Assembly: GCF_029873635.1 (NCBI RefSeq)
Contig: NC_080428.1
Coordinates: 67,203,601-67,267,600 of the forward strand
Source: Malania oleifera
Lineage: Eukaryota > Streptophyta > Magnoliopsida > Santalales > Ximeniaceae
Reading direction: 5' to 3'
DNA length: 64,000 nt
The translations under genes and the position numbers were made by a program. The notes under the pieces were generated by a model. The model made no database searches, was not told the DNA's origin, and saw only the letters and a program-made list of their open reading frames with translations. This document shows, piece by piece, positions 1 through 10,691 of the stretch. The stretch's first letter is position 1; every line of letters begins with the position of its first letter.

Positions 1-642
1 ATTCACTCTACTGTGAGAGTTCTCTTTTGTACACATACTTCGTTATCTTTCTTAAACGATTCTGAGTTGTTGAATCGTTGAATCAAATAAGGGGTTGTTA
101 TTTGGAGAGGCAGACTCTAGCCTAATTGAAGGAGTGCATTGTAAGTTGGTATTATTCCACCAGGTAAAGGAACTGAGATAGTGAAATCCTTTGGTGTTTT
201 TGCCAAAGGCGAGAACGTAGGTTGTGTTGAAGCCGAACCTCGTAAAAACTTTTGTCTTATTCTCTCTACTTTAATTTACATACTTTATTCGCTTTTGTTA
301 TAAAATTTATGAGTGTAGGTTGCAGGATTTAAATTAAGTTCTTGATCAATAGAAAGTACGTTTTGATTAATCTTTTGCGGAAACCCAAAAGGGGAGTACG
401 TTGATTAATTTGCGGAAATATTAATCAAGTAAAGTGAATAATAAAAGGTTACAGGGAAAGCAACGGAAGCCTAAATGTTATTGATTGATTGATTACATTG
501 ATTGAATTATTATTTTAAATTCCAGTTTTCTTAAGTGTTGTTATATATTGTATTTTGCTGGGTTATTAAAATTAGTAAACTTAAAAATCAAATAAAATTA
601 AAAGATTTCCAATTCACCCCCCTCTTGGGAAGCTATTCTTCA
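1..642 (+). mobile_element. copia-type LTR, 3' part (cut by window edge)
   Basis: This is the right end of a long copia-type LTR in plus orientation. It carries the R-U5 block seen in several LTRs here (GAACGTAGG, then GCCGAACCTCG near 205-245). It ends with the AATTCACCCCCCTCTTGGGA block at about 611-630, which sits just inside the LTR end. The same layout recurs at 44.4-44.77 kb, 47.3-49.5 kb (+) and 40.2-40.7 kb and 58.6-60.9 kb (-). No primer-binding site follows, so it is a solo or 3' LTR, apparently lying inside the gypsy LTR to its right. The left end is outside the window. Confidence 0.6.
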
Positions 643-2160
643 TTTCAAAATCTATCTGTTTTACCTTGATTCTGTATTTCTGTATTTACCATGATCCTGT
701 ATAAACTGTATAGCCATGATGCTATAATAACTGTATATCTGAATATCTGTATATTCTATAATTCTGTAACTATAATTATGTATTCTTTATGTCATGGTTC
801 TATATTCTGTATAATCTGTATTTCTGTATATCATGGTTCTATATTCTGTATAATCTGTATTTTTGTATATCATAGTGCCACCCTTCTTTAAAAAAAAAGA
901 TTGGTTCTATATATATCTTTGTATAATCATGGTAAATAAAAACACTGTATAATCACTTTGTAAAATACTGTACAATCATGCTCTGAGATTTACTATGAAA
1001 CCACAATTCTTTAAAATACTGTATAAGCATGATTTTGTAAAATACTATATAATCATATAAGCTGTATTTCTGTATAGTCGTAGCTTTATATATAAAACTG
1101 CATAAGCTGTGTTTCATAATTTTGTAGGCTATATAATCAAGCTTCTGTAAAATTGTATAACATATTCTATAATATTCTAGTATTTCTCAAGCCACACAAT
1201 TCAATAAAACTCTATACATATGTTCCGTAAAACTGTATAAATTTTCATGCTCTAATCAAATACTATATCATACTGATAAAACATCTAATAAGGCGTGCAT
1301 AACATATATTCCCCTTACCTGGTTATTTAGTTCTAAATACTGCTCGTAATTTCACGTATACAGCATCGTTCACAATTTTCAATTTCCTTAAATAACACCC
1401 ATATAATTCCCAATCAAACAACTGAATTTATCGTAACAACTATCACATCCACATTTTCCCCAACTCCACATATTCAGCATTTCTAAACTATAATTTACCT
1501 GAGTTCCTGGAAAAATACCTACTGGGGTCCTCAACCCATATCCGTAGAGTCACAAAAACACCCTAATCCTGAAAACATAATACCCTAGTTTTACTCCACA
1601 AAATATCAGTATATTTCCACACGACACAAAATCTAAACTTAGACAAACTTGGTAATACTAAAAAAACCCAAATATTCAACTTACCCTGATTTTGGGATGG
1701 TGCGCAAATTGGCCTAACCAACAATTTACTCTAGTAGACTTGAAGAGAATCTTCACAGGAGTAGCGTGGTGGCTTCCGATCATCGAATCGGTGAAGAACA
1801 AAGTCAAAATCGTAAAGAGAAGGGAAGAGGGATGGGTTTTAAAAAGAGAAGGGGTTTCCTGCATGAATTTCTCGCTGAAAAACCCAAATTAAGCATATTT
1901 ATAAACCTGGATTCATCGACGAGTCCATGAAGGGAGTTCGTCGACGAACTCGTAACCCTCGTCGACAAACTTTAGGCTTTGCTAAACCCCTCTTGATAAG
2001 TTCTCGTCGACGAGACACGTGTCCACGTCGACGATCCCAAGAAGGATACTCATCGATGAGCGCCCTGTGTTCGTCGACGAGACCTTGTGAGTCCCTTTTG
2101 AAATTTTTTTTTTATTTTTCTTTTATTATTTAATTACTATAATTCTTTAGGTCTCTATAA
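643..2160 (-). mobile_element. gypsy-type LTR, partial (LTR 'A')
   Basis: Minus-oriented LTR of the family whose LTR starts TGTAGAGACC; the reverse complement of 2125-2160 closely matches the LTR start at 15873. U3 carries about seven GTCGAC-centred palindromes (1913-2085) immediately upstream (minus sense) of a TATA box at about 1896-1905. The interior at 660-1300 is a degenerate run of 'ctgtat' phrases also seen in the LTR at 30.0-31.7 kb. The left end is missing where the copia LTR abuts. No polypurine tract flanks its right end, so it may be a solo LTR. A fossil fragment. Confidence 0.6.
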
Positions 2161-2267
2161 CATGGTTCGACAATACCTACATCCACGGGAGCAATCAACA
2201 ATGATTTCTTACTATCTTGTGTCAAAGAAATGAACAACCTTACAAGTACATCATATACAACGTATAT
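2161..2267 (-). mobile_element. copia LTR R-U5 fragment, inverted
   Basis: Read on the minus strand this stretch resembles the R-U5 of the neighbouring copia LTR (compare 2690-2775): it has CCCGTGGATGTAGG followed by CGAACCATG. It appears to be a short piece of a related copia LTR in opposite orientation, squeezed between the gypsy LTR and the copia element. Confidence 0.4.
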
Positions 2268-2874
2268 TTTTATTTATGGCTCTTATACTTGGATAGCACA
2301 GCATAGCAGGATAGACTCATCGACGAAGCCCTGTGTTCGTCGACGAAGAGATGGCAGAGGCTCGTCGACGAAGACTCTGAAGTTTGTCGACGAGTAATTA
2401 CCGAGAGCAGGTGTTTTTAGATTTCTGGGTTCTTTGACGAAGCCATGTGTTAGTCGACGAAGTGTCTTCTTGGTCTCGTCGATGAAGCCCTGTGTTAGTC
2501 GATGAAGTGTCTTCTTGGTCTCGTCGACGAAGCCCTGTGTTTGTCAACGAGAGACGCTTGGGCTGCGAGTAGTTTTCAGAATTTTAAATTTTTGAATGTT
2601 GGGTGGTTGGGCAAACGGGAGGAAACCTCTGAGAAACTTTTATATATGTTATTTTGGGCATATATGAGAGTGTGGTTGATCATTTTGAGAAGTGTATTGT
2701 GTACATCTTGATTTCTTAGTGAAAAATCTGTGTGCCATTGCTTCCATGGATGGAGGCGTTGCCGAACCATGTTAAATCTTTGTGTTGTTGATTCTGGTTG
2801 TGTAGTTTTATTCACTTGTTGTTTTATTTCCGCTGTGCATTTGTCATTATCCAATCCGATCAACTAGTACAACA
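2268..2874 (+). repeat. 5' LTR of the copia element
   Basis: 607 bp. It contains about ten copies of a GTCGAC-centred motif, TCGTCGACGAAG and variants (2311-2555), several within a longer phrase ending in 'ccctgtgtt'. A TATA-like box lies at about 2636-2648. The R-U5 block with CGAACCATG is at about 2765, and the end is ACAACA before the primer-binding site. Confidence 0.85.
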
Positions 2875-2877
2875 AAT

Positions 2878-2891
2878 TGGTATCAGAGCCA
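2878..2891 (+). other. primer-binding site (initiator tRNA-Met type)
   Basis: TGGTATCAGAGCCA lies three bases after the LTR end. This is the standard plant copia primer site, complementary to initiator methionine tRNA, and it fixes the LTR boundary and element orientation. Confidence 0.9.
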
Positions 2892-2898
2892 GGTTGTT

Positions 2899-5800
2899 AT
2901 GGCATCGGGATCGTCTTCTGCAAGGTTTGACATCGTTAAGTTTGATGGAATCGAAAACTTTGGTTTATGGCAAAGGAGAGTGAAGGACATTCTTGTGCAA
3001 CAAGGGATGGCTAAGGCTCTTCTTGATACTCAACCGGAAGGAATGGATGAGACAACATGGGTAGATTTGAAAGCAAAGGCAACGTCTATAATACACTTAT
3101 GTTTGGCTGACGAAGTTCTCTATCGAGTGATGGAGGAGGATTCTCCAGCGGCTATCTGACGAAAGTTAGAAAGTCGGTACATGTCTAAATCCCTTAATAA
3201 CAAACTTTTTCTTAAGCAGCGTTTATATTGACTTAAGATGGTAGAAGGATCTAGTCTAGATCAACACATCAATGCGTTTAATCAAATCATAAGTGATCTT
3301 ATGAGAGTTGATGTGAAATTTGATGAGGATGATAAGGCTTTGATATTGTTAAATTCTTTGCCCTCAACTCATACTTATGAAAATCTTGTGACCACTCTTC
3401 CGTGGGGAAAAGAAACTCTTGATTTAGAAGAGATAACAAGTGCCTTGTTGAATTTTCATCAAATATTAAAGATTTGTGATGAAGGAGAAGGACTTGTGAT
3501 AAAAGGTAGTAATGAGCGAGGCAAAGGAAAGTTTAAGAATGGGTTTAATCAGAAATCCGAAATCAATCCAGGAAGAAAAAGGAAATCCGGTGTTATAAAT
3601 GTGGTAAAAAGGGGCATGTGAAACTAGAGTGTCCAGATTGGAAGAAGGGAAATGCTAATAAGCATGAAGGGATTTCAAAATCTATGAATATTGTTTAAGA
3701 AGAGGATTCAGTAGATGGTGATGTTCTATTAGTTTCATCAGAGTCGGATATTCTAATGAACTCTTGGATACTTGACTCAACATGTTCTTATCACATGACT
3801 CCAAACAAGGAGTGGTTCAACACTTATAGGTTAGTAAATTCTAGATCAGTTCTTATGGGTAATGATGCTTCTTGTAAGATCGTTGGCATAGGAAGTGTAA
3901 AAATAAAAATGTTTGATGGTGCTGTAAGAACATTGTGTAATGTAAGACATATACCTGAGTTGAGAAAGAGTCTGATATCTCTTGGTACTTTGGATTGTAA
4001 TGACTTCAATTACAAGTCTAAAGGTGGAATCTTAACGGTTTTTCAGGGTAATATGATTATAATGAAAGGGCAGAAACTGGATGGAAATATCTACACGTTG
4101 TAGGGAACTACTGTTGTAGGTGAAGTTGCAGCGGTGGATGCTGAATCAGATGAGACTGTTTTATGGCATATGCGTCTTGGTCATATAGGAGAACATGGCA
4201 TGAAAGAACCACACAAAAGAAATTTTTTGAAAGGTTTGAAATCATGTCAGTTGGAATTTTGTAGATTTTGTGTTCTTGGAAAATGGAATAGAGCAAAATC
4301 TAGTTCGACTACTCATAAAATGAAAGGAATTCTTTACTATGTACATTCAGATGTTTGGGGTCCAGTAAGAATTGCATCAAAGGGTGGACATGTGTATTAC
4401 ATGAGTTTCATTGATGATTACTCACGAAAGGTTTGGGTTTACTTCATGCGTCACAAATCTAGTACGTTTGCCAAGTTTAAGATTTGAAAGGCTGAAGTGG
4501 AAAACCTGACAGGGAGGAGAATCAAATACTTAAGGTCGGATAACGGGACAGAGTACGCTAATTCTCGGTTTATGGAATTTTGTGTGGAGCAGGGCATCAA
4601 GAGACATTTTACAGTTCGTCGGACACCTCAGCAAAATGGTGTGGCAGAATGGATGAACCAGACTCTTGCTGATAGGGCTCGGTGTCTTAGATTGAATGCA
4701 GGGCTACCAAAGAATTTTTGGGCCGAGGCAGTTAGTATGGCTTGTTTTTTGGTAAACCGATCACCAAGGGCATCACTAGCAGGTAAAGTGGCGGAAGAGG
4801 TTTGGACAGGAAATGCAGTAGACTACTCCAGATTGAAGGTATTCGAGTGTGCAACCTATGTCCACGTGTCTAGTGAGGAGAGGTCTAAGCTTGATCTGAA
4901 GTCTCGTTATTGCATCTTCTTGGGGTATCCAGAGGGTGTAAAGGGATATAAGCTGTGGGACCCAGTGGCAAACAAAGTGGTGACCAGTAGAGATGTAGTT
5001 TTTGATGAGAAGGCTATGGTGAAGCGTACTCAAGAGTTTGATGATTAGAAACAGGAGCTAGAAAACTGGGGCAGTGATGAACATGTTGTGCAGGTGGAGT
5101 TGGAAGCTCAGGGTAACGGAAATGATCATGGTCACGTGGTTGCAGGGAGCTTTAGCTCGAAAAACCAGCAAGTCGACAATATTCCTGTACGGAGATCTGG
5201 ACGCACTATCAGGCCTCCATCAAGATATGGTTTTGATGAATTAGTATCTTATGTTTTCCTTGTTGCAACGATCCAACTACCTTTCAAGAGGTAGTGCACG
5301 GCCAAGAGAAAGATAGGTGGATGGGAGCGATGATTGAGGAGATAGAATCTTTGCATAAGAACCAAACTTGGGACTTGGTGGAACTTCCAGATGGAAAGAG
5401 ACTGATAGGATGCAAATGGGTGTGTAGGAAGAAGGAAACAATTTCAGAAAAGGAAGGAGAAAAATTCAAGGCACTGTTGGTGGCAAAAGGATACTCACAA
5501 AACAAGGGAATAGATTATGGTGAGATCTTTTCTCCAGTGGTACAACATACTTCTATTAGAATTGTGTTGGGGTTCGTAGCTCATTACAATTTTCATTTGG
5601 AACAAATAGATGTGATGATGATGTTTCTTCACGGTGACTTGGAGGAACAAATCTATATGGTACAAGCGGAGGGTTTTGTTGAATCAGGAAAAGAAAATTT
5701 TGTTTGCAAATTGAAGAAGTCTCTTTATGGGCTGAAACAGTCTCCAAGGCAATGGTGTAAACGGTTTGATTCCTACATGATCAATATTGGCTACAAATGG

Positions 5801-6838
5801 TGTGAGTATGATTGCTACGTTTATGTGAATAAACCTGAGGATGGTTCTCTTATTTTCTTGTTATTGTACGTCGATGACATGTTGATAGCTGCAAAGGATT
5901 TAACTGAGGTGAATCAATTAAAGGATCTGTTGCATAAGGAATTTGACATGAAGGATCTTGGTTCAGTCAAGAAAATACTTGGGATGGAGATTCGCCGTAA
6001 CAAGACTGCAGGGAGATTATGGTTATCTCAGGGTGGTTATGTGCAGAAGGTGTTGGAAAGGTTTAGCATGACTGATGCAAGACCAGTGAGTACACCTTTA
6101 GCGAATCATTTTAAGTTGTCTACTGCAGATTGCCCAAGTTCGAATGAGGAAATTTGGGACATGTCAAAGGTCCCCTATGCTAATGCTATAGGGAGTTTAA
6201 TGTATGTCATGGTATGTACATGGCTAGATTTGGCGCATGCGGTAAGCGTCGTGAACAAGTTTCTCTCTAATCCAGGAAGACAACATTGAGAAGTCGTTAA
6301 ATGGATATTTAGATACTTGCAAGGTACATCGGGATATGGCATCATGTTCAGCAAGAAATAGAGTTGTCCCATAGTTATGGGGTTTGTTGATGCAGATTAT
6401 GCTGGAGATATGGATGAAAGAAGGTCTACAACGGGATATGTGTTTACTCTTGTAGGAGGACCAGTATGTTGGAGATCCATGGTACAGTCTCCGGTTGCAT
6501 TATCCACGACTGAGGCGGAATACATGGCAGTTATCGAAATTGCAAAGGAAGTCTTATGGTTTACTGGTTTAGTTAGAGAGCTGGGAGTACAACAAAATGG
6601 TGTGGTGCTGCATTGTGATAGTTAGAGTGCTATTTACTTGTCGAAGAATCAGGAATATAATGCTAGAACCAAGCATATTGATGCGAGATTTCACAAGGTT
6701 CGGGAATTGATTTCTTTGGGTGAACTTGTGTTAGAGAAAGTTCATACATTTGATAATGCCGCAGATATTCTGACCAAATCAGTTACTTCGGAGAAGTTCA
6801 GCTATTGCTTGGACTTGCTTCATGTCTCCAAGTGATTG
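2899..6838 (+). pseudogene. copia gag-pol remains
   Basis: Fossil polyprotein in the usual copia order. Gag begins with MASGSSSARFDIVKFDG and is followed by a CX2CX4HX4C knuckle region near 3586-3630. The protease region is near 3756-3800. Integrase has its zinc-binding part near 4150-4290 and its catalytic core near 4340-4720. The copia RT spans about 5290-6020 and includes YVDDMLIA near 5866. RNase H lies at about 6377-6838 with [15 protein letters not shown] and TKHIDARFH. It is not expected to be functional. Confidence 0.9.
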
Positions 6839-6954
6839 AAGGGAGACAAGCCCAAACCTAATGTTTTCAAGTTCAAGGTGGAGCTGTTCATATTTTTGGG
6901 GACTTTCCAATTTTGGGGACTTATTAAGGGACGTATAATCGCCAAGGTGGAGAT

Positions 6955-7354
6955 TGTTATGTATGACTCTTATACTTGGATAGCATAGCACAGCAGCACA
7001 GACTCGTCGACGAAGCCCTGTGTTCGTCGACGAGAGATGCCTAGGCTGTGAGTAGTTTTTCAAAATTTTGAATTATTGAATGTCGCGTGGTTGGGCAAAT
7101 GGGGGGAAACCTCCGAGAAACTTTTATATGTGTTATTATGGACATATATGAGAGTGTGGTTGATCATTTTGAGAAGTGTATTGTGTACATCTTGATTTCT
7201 TAGTGAAAAATATGTGTGTCATTGCTTCCGTGGATGCAGGCTTTGTCGAACCACATCAAATCTTTGTGTTGTTGATTCTGGTTGCGTAGTTTTATTCACT
7301 TGTTGTTTTATTTCCGCTATGCATTTTCATTATCCGATCCGATCTAGTACAACA
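6955..7354 (+). repeat. 3' LTR of the copia element
   Basis: 400 bp, starting TGTTATGTATGACTC after a purine-rich tract. It matches the 5' LTR at both ends but holds only two copies of the TCGTCGACGA motif (6994-7035) against about ten in the 5' LTR, which accounts for the length difference. It is followed by AATTGGTAT, the same bases that begin the primer-site region after the 5' LTR. Confidence 0.85.
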
Positions 7355-7360
7355 AATTGG

Positions 7361-7660
7361 TATATATAAAGGTTTCTTGGAGGCTTTCCCTCCAAACCCC
7401 TACCAACCTAATGTCCCAATTCAAATTTGAAAATCTGCACTGAGTTCTCGAGTCAAATCGTCGACGGTTTGCAGACATACCATCGACGGTTTAATATCAA
7501 GAATAAAACCTCTCTGAATTTTGGACTAAACTGTCGACGGATCAGGGCAAATTGTCGACGGTTTCCTTAGTAAACATCAGCATACTATTTTCCCCATATT
7601 TTTTCTTTGTGCATGCTTTCCATTCAGTATATGAGCCACATATCACAACAGAGGTCCTCC
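7361..7660 (-). mobile_element. LTR-like fragment with CCGTCGACGG motifs
   Basis: Four copies of the ATCGTCGACGGTTT type (7449-7562) lie next to a TATATATAAAGG box (7361-7372; minus-strand sense CCTTTATATATA). The arrangement matches the U3 of the minus-oriented gypsy LTR ending at 31717. Neither end of the LTR can be defined, and no coding sequence is present. Confidence 0.4.
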
Positions 7661-8390
7661 CGTCAGACCTTGTCATCCAACAAAAATACCCCAAATAATG
7701 AGAATATGTGGGATCCTACCATGTAATACTTACTATTTAATATGTTTTTATCAGATGAGAGGGTCTAATAGGAGAACCACATAAAACAGACATCACAGTT
7801 TGAAAGTGTCTACTTATATCATCAATAAAAAAAAGTAACAATATATGCATTCTTTGTTCTAAATGTTGTGTTCGAAAGTATGAATTTCAGACCTTAGATT
7901 TGGATTTGGATAGATTTAGACAAGTGATTTACATTTTATGATAAATGATAGAGTGAATTTAGATACAATTTTATATTATATCTTATTTAAATTCAATACT
8001 ACTTCAAACCCAACCCTTTGCAAACATAGTGAAAGAGGTATTGTTTGTAAGGCAAACCCCAAGAGAGAATATATAACCATACACTTCCTCCTAGTAGCAC
8101 ATAGTGTTATTATCTTACCCTGTTATATATCTTCTTACATTGTAATATACATATATTATTTTCTATTTTGGTGCAAAAATTGAATAAGACTACCTAAGAA
8201 TTTACAGAACATGGTTAACAAGAGAGTTAAATTCTTTTCTTTTTGATGATCGGGAGTTTGAAGTGGCTAGCGTCATCTCCTTATTGAATTGGTGGTAAAT
8301 TAATTGCACCCGTCACAACTAGCGCATGATAATTTAAAATTTGAAACTTATTAATTACTTAGCAAGCCCTTACATCTACGTAATTAACAA
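7661..8390. other. intergenic DNA downstream of the CML gene
   Basis: AT-rich, with no credible gene. At 7866-8022 there is a segment opening GTGTTCGAAAGTATGAATTT and closing with a partly inverted counterpart. It resembles the Tourist-like MITEs at 32.4 and 37.9 kb, but the ends are too diverged to be certain. The last about 60 bases probably include the CML 3' UTR. Confidence 0.35.
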
Positions 8391-8879
8391 TTATTTGCAG
8401 AAGCAATCCTCCATAAACTTCAAGAACTCATTGGTGTCGATCATCCCATCTCCATTCCGATCAAAAGCACTGATCATCCTCCTGCATTCCTCGACTCCCA
8501 ATCCTTCCTTCACGCCCAAACAACTGGCAACTCTCTGCAACTCACTAGCATCTATGAACCCATCTCTGTTCTCATCAAACACGTCAAAAGCTTCCTTCAC
8601 CTCCTCCAAAGTTGGCTCCTCCTCCTCAAACAACTCTGCAGCCTCAACAGCACCAAAGCTCTCCTGAAGCTCCCCACCATCTGGGTCACAACACATTCCA
8701 AGCCTCTCCATCACCACCTCCAACTCTCCCCTGCATAGACCCACTTTGTTTATGCACAAATCTCTGTTTATGGGCTTCCAAATCTTCAACTCGGCGAAGA
8801 TATATCTCACCAGGGACTGCAGAAATAGCAGAAATAATGAGAACCCAGATGCAATCCCGGCCTTTCGCTTTTCCTCCAT
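8391..8879 (-). CDS. CML: calmodulin-like calcium sensor (CML45/46/47-like), 162 aa
   Basis: A calcium-binding sensor protein that would relay Ca2+ signals by binding targets when its EF-hands load calcium. The ATG chosen is at 8877-8879 (MEEKRKAG); the frame stays open further upstream but without an earlier ATG, and the stop is at 8391-8393. The single exon is usual for CMLs. Two canonical EF-hand loops are visible: DENRDGFIDASE (residues 102-113) and DRNGDGMIDTNE (140-151), both with Asp at loop positions 1, 5 and 9 and Glu at 12. Ahead of them is an acidic stretch (ELFEEEEPTLEEVKEAF, about 82-98). The N-terminus has a hydrophobic run (ASGFSLFLLFLQSLVRYIF, about 10-28), which could be a membrane anchor or signal-like segment. 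Two EF-hands plus a hydrophobic N-terminus fit the CML45/46/47 group; exact orthology is inferred. No frame damage is seen, and it stands alone between repeats. Confidence 0.88.
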   Translation of the reverse strand: MEEKRKAGIASGFSLFLLFLQSLVRYIFAELKIWKPINRDLCINKVGLCRGELEVVMERLGMCCDPDGGELQESFGAVEAAELFEEEEPTLEEVKEAFDVFDENRDGFIDASELQRVASCLGVKEGLGVEECRRMISAFDRNGDGMIDTNEFLKFMEDCFCK

Positions 8880-9116
8880 TTCAGAATTCAACAATGGGGA
8901 GAGACAGAGAGAGAGAGATGCAAAGCCCCACTTCGTTTCTGCTCAATGCTCTGTTTTTGCATGCTTCACTTAGATGTCAAGAATGGTTGTAGATATAGTA
9001 GGCAATTGGCTTATGCTGGAAGGCGAGTGGGGAAGCAATTGTGACTTTCCTTGAGGGGAGTTGGAAGGTTAAGAAAAGCTTCTTGCAATTTTCCTAGAAA
9101 ATGTGTCATGTCAATC
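8880..9116 (-). promoter_or_regulatory. 5' flank of the CML gene
   Basis: A pyrimidine-rich (minus sense) leader with a (CT)n tract at about 8904-8920 lies directly upstream of the ATG, typical of a plant 5' UTR. No clear TATA box was recognised. Repeat-derived DNA begins at about 9117, so the unique promoter is short. Confidence 0.35.
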
Positions 9117-10195
9117 TCGTTTTAAAGTTGGGAAATATTTTTTTTACTTTTAAATTTTAACTTTTTAAAAAATTTAGCTTATTTTTAATTTTTCAAAAAT
9201 TTTAATAAAAAATGTATAAAATGAAGAGTTTGTTTAAATGTGAGAAATAATTTTTCATTTTCTATTTCTAAATTTCAAAATAATTATAAAACAAGACAAG
9301 TTATTTTTAAAATTTTTCAAAGATTATTTAAGTTAATATTTGAAATTATGAATTTTGGAGTTTGAATTTGAATTTATATAAATTTAGAAGAAACTCTATC
9401 CATAATTTATACAAGTTAAAGCTCAAGATAAGAATTTCATGTGTTGGTATGCAAAGTAAGAATTACTAATTTTAAAAATAATAAAAAGGATGTTTTCTAA
9501 ATTTTCTATATAATTTTAAAAATTGAAAAAAAAATAGTGTGCATTTTTGTAATTATATGAAAATTTTAAAATTAAAAAAAAAACTATTTTCACAATCAAA
9601 TATTGCAAAAATTGTTTATTGTTCATTAATTTCATACAATATTAAAAAATAGAAAATAAAAGTTATAGGTCTATTTAGTTATGAAAAATATTTTTATTTA
9701 TTTTTATTTTTTCAAAGAATTATAAAAAAATTAGCTTATTTTTTAGTTCTTAAAAATTCATATTAAAAGGTTAAGAAGTATAGAGTTTGTTTAGATGTGT
9801 AAAATAATTTTTTATTCTTTATTTCTCGATTTCAAAATAATTATAAAAAAGGCAACTTGTTTTTAAACTTTTAAAAAATTATATAAGGTAACATTCAACA
9901 TCATAAATTTCGAGACTCGAATTTAAATTTCTGTATATTTGAAACAAAGTTAACACATAATTCATACGAACTAGAGTCCAATACCCGAATTCAATACTCG
10001 CATATCAAAAATTTAGAAAAATAATAAAAAAGATATTTTCTTAATTTTCTATATAAATTTAAATGATTGGAAAACAAGGTTCATTTTTATAATTATCTAA
10101 AAAAAAAAATATTAACTAATTTTATTTTAATTTTTTTAAAAAATAAAAAAAATAAAAAAATAAAAAATAGTTTCCATACTAAAATAAGCCATATA
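9117..10195. repeat. two direct copies of an AT-rich element (about 0.5 kb each)
   Basis: The copies at about 9117-9666 and 9667-10190 share the same order of phrases: TTAGCTTATTTTT, GAGTTTGTTTA, ATTTCAAAATAATTATAAAA, then a Cys-free AT-rich tail with 'aaataataaaaa'. The second copy starts GGTCTATTTAGTTATG and ends CATACTAAAATAAGCC, an imperfect terminal inverted repeat, so the unit may be a non-autonomous DNA transposon inserted twice. No coding potential. Confidence 0.45.
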
Positions 10196-10691
10196 TTTTT
10201 CATTTATATTAATTTCTCTATAAAGAGTAGAACAGTGGGCAGAGTCGGTGGGTAAGTGAGAATCCTGCAATAGCAAGGATTCTTTTGTTTGTACAAAAAC
10301 ATGCACCGTCCGAGTGGGATAAGGCCTCTTTGGGTTTGCTAGTCCTCCGAATCCTTCCGAAAGCTCTAGCTATGTGGAGTCTTGAAAAATATTTAAAAAA
10401 TAAATAAATATTAAGTAATTAATATTTTTATATTTAATTATTAAGAAAAGTGAGAACAAAAAAATAAAAAATCTATCAAATTCATGGGTAAAATTATAAT
10501 TTTACAAATTATTACTATTTAAATTTATCCAAAATTTTAATTATATTAAATCAAACAAACAATCGTTGGTAGATTTATGAATCATTTTTCGTCAATTTAT
10601 GTGACCACATCTAAACAAACTCACTCTTACTACCCCTACCCCTTTTACTACCACTCACGGTAACAAATTCACTCTTCCTCACTAGTACAAG
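10196..10691. other. unassigned intergenic DNA
   Basis: No gene recognised. A more GC-balanced patch (10235-10380) holds short inverted phrases (AATCCTGCAATAGCAAGGATT), and the remainder is AT-rich. Phrases such as AATCAAACAAACAATC and CATCTAAACAAACTC suggest more decayed MITE ends. Confidence 0.3.

Larger units (their letters stand above)
2268..7354 (+). mobile_element. Ty1/copia element, Tork/Tnt1-like, both LTRs present, broken
   Basis: About 5.1 kb, the normal length of a plant copia element. The order is LTR (2268-2874), primer-binding site, gag, protease, integrase, reverse transcriptase, RNase H, polypurine tract (about 6942-6954), LTR (6955-7354). The gag start and the RT box YVDDMLIA resemble the Tnt1/Tork lineage. 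The single polyprotein is broken in about ten places, so this is a fossil. The LTRs differ by eye by several percent outside a variable tandem array, suggesting moderate age. TATAT occurs just outside both ends (2263-2267; 7361-7365), but in AT-rich DNA this is weak evidence for a target duplication. Confidence 0.93.

Noticed and set aside
1916-2085. The GTCGAC arrays as a CRISPR-like or satellite array
   Set aside because: Spacing is irregular, there are no unique spacers of constant length, and the arrays sit inside eukaryotic LTR promoters.
8880-8894. Five extra N-terminal codons on the CML frame
   Set aside because: The frame there has no ATG; the first ATG is at 8877-8879.
8746-8992. 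Plus-strand frames opposite the CML gene
   Set aside because: Antisense shadows of the EF-hand gene.
10067-10255. 62-codon Lys/Asn-rich frame
   Set aside because: A/T-rich low complexity in the duplicated repeat; no domain.
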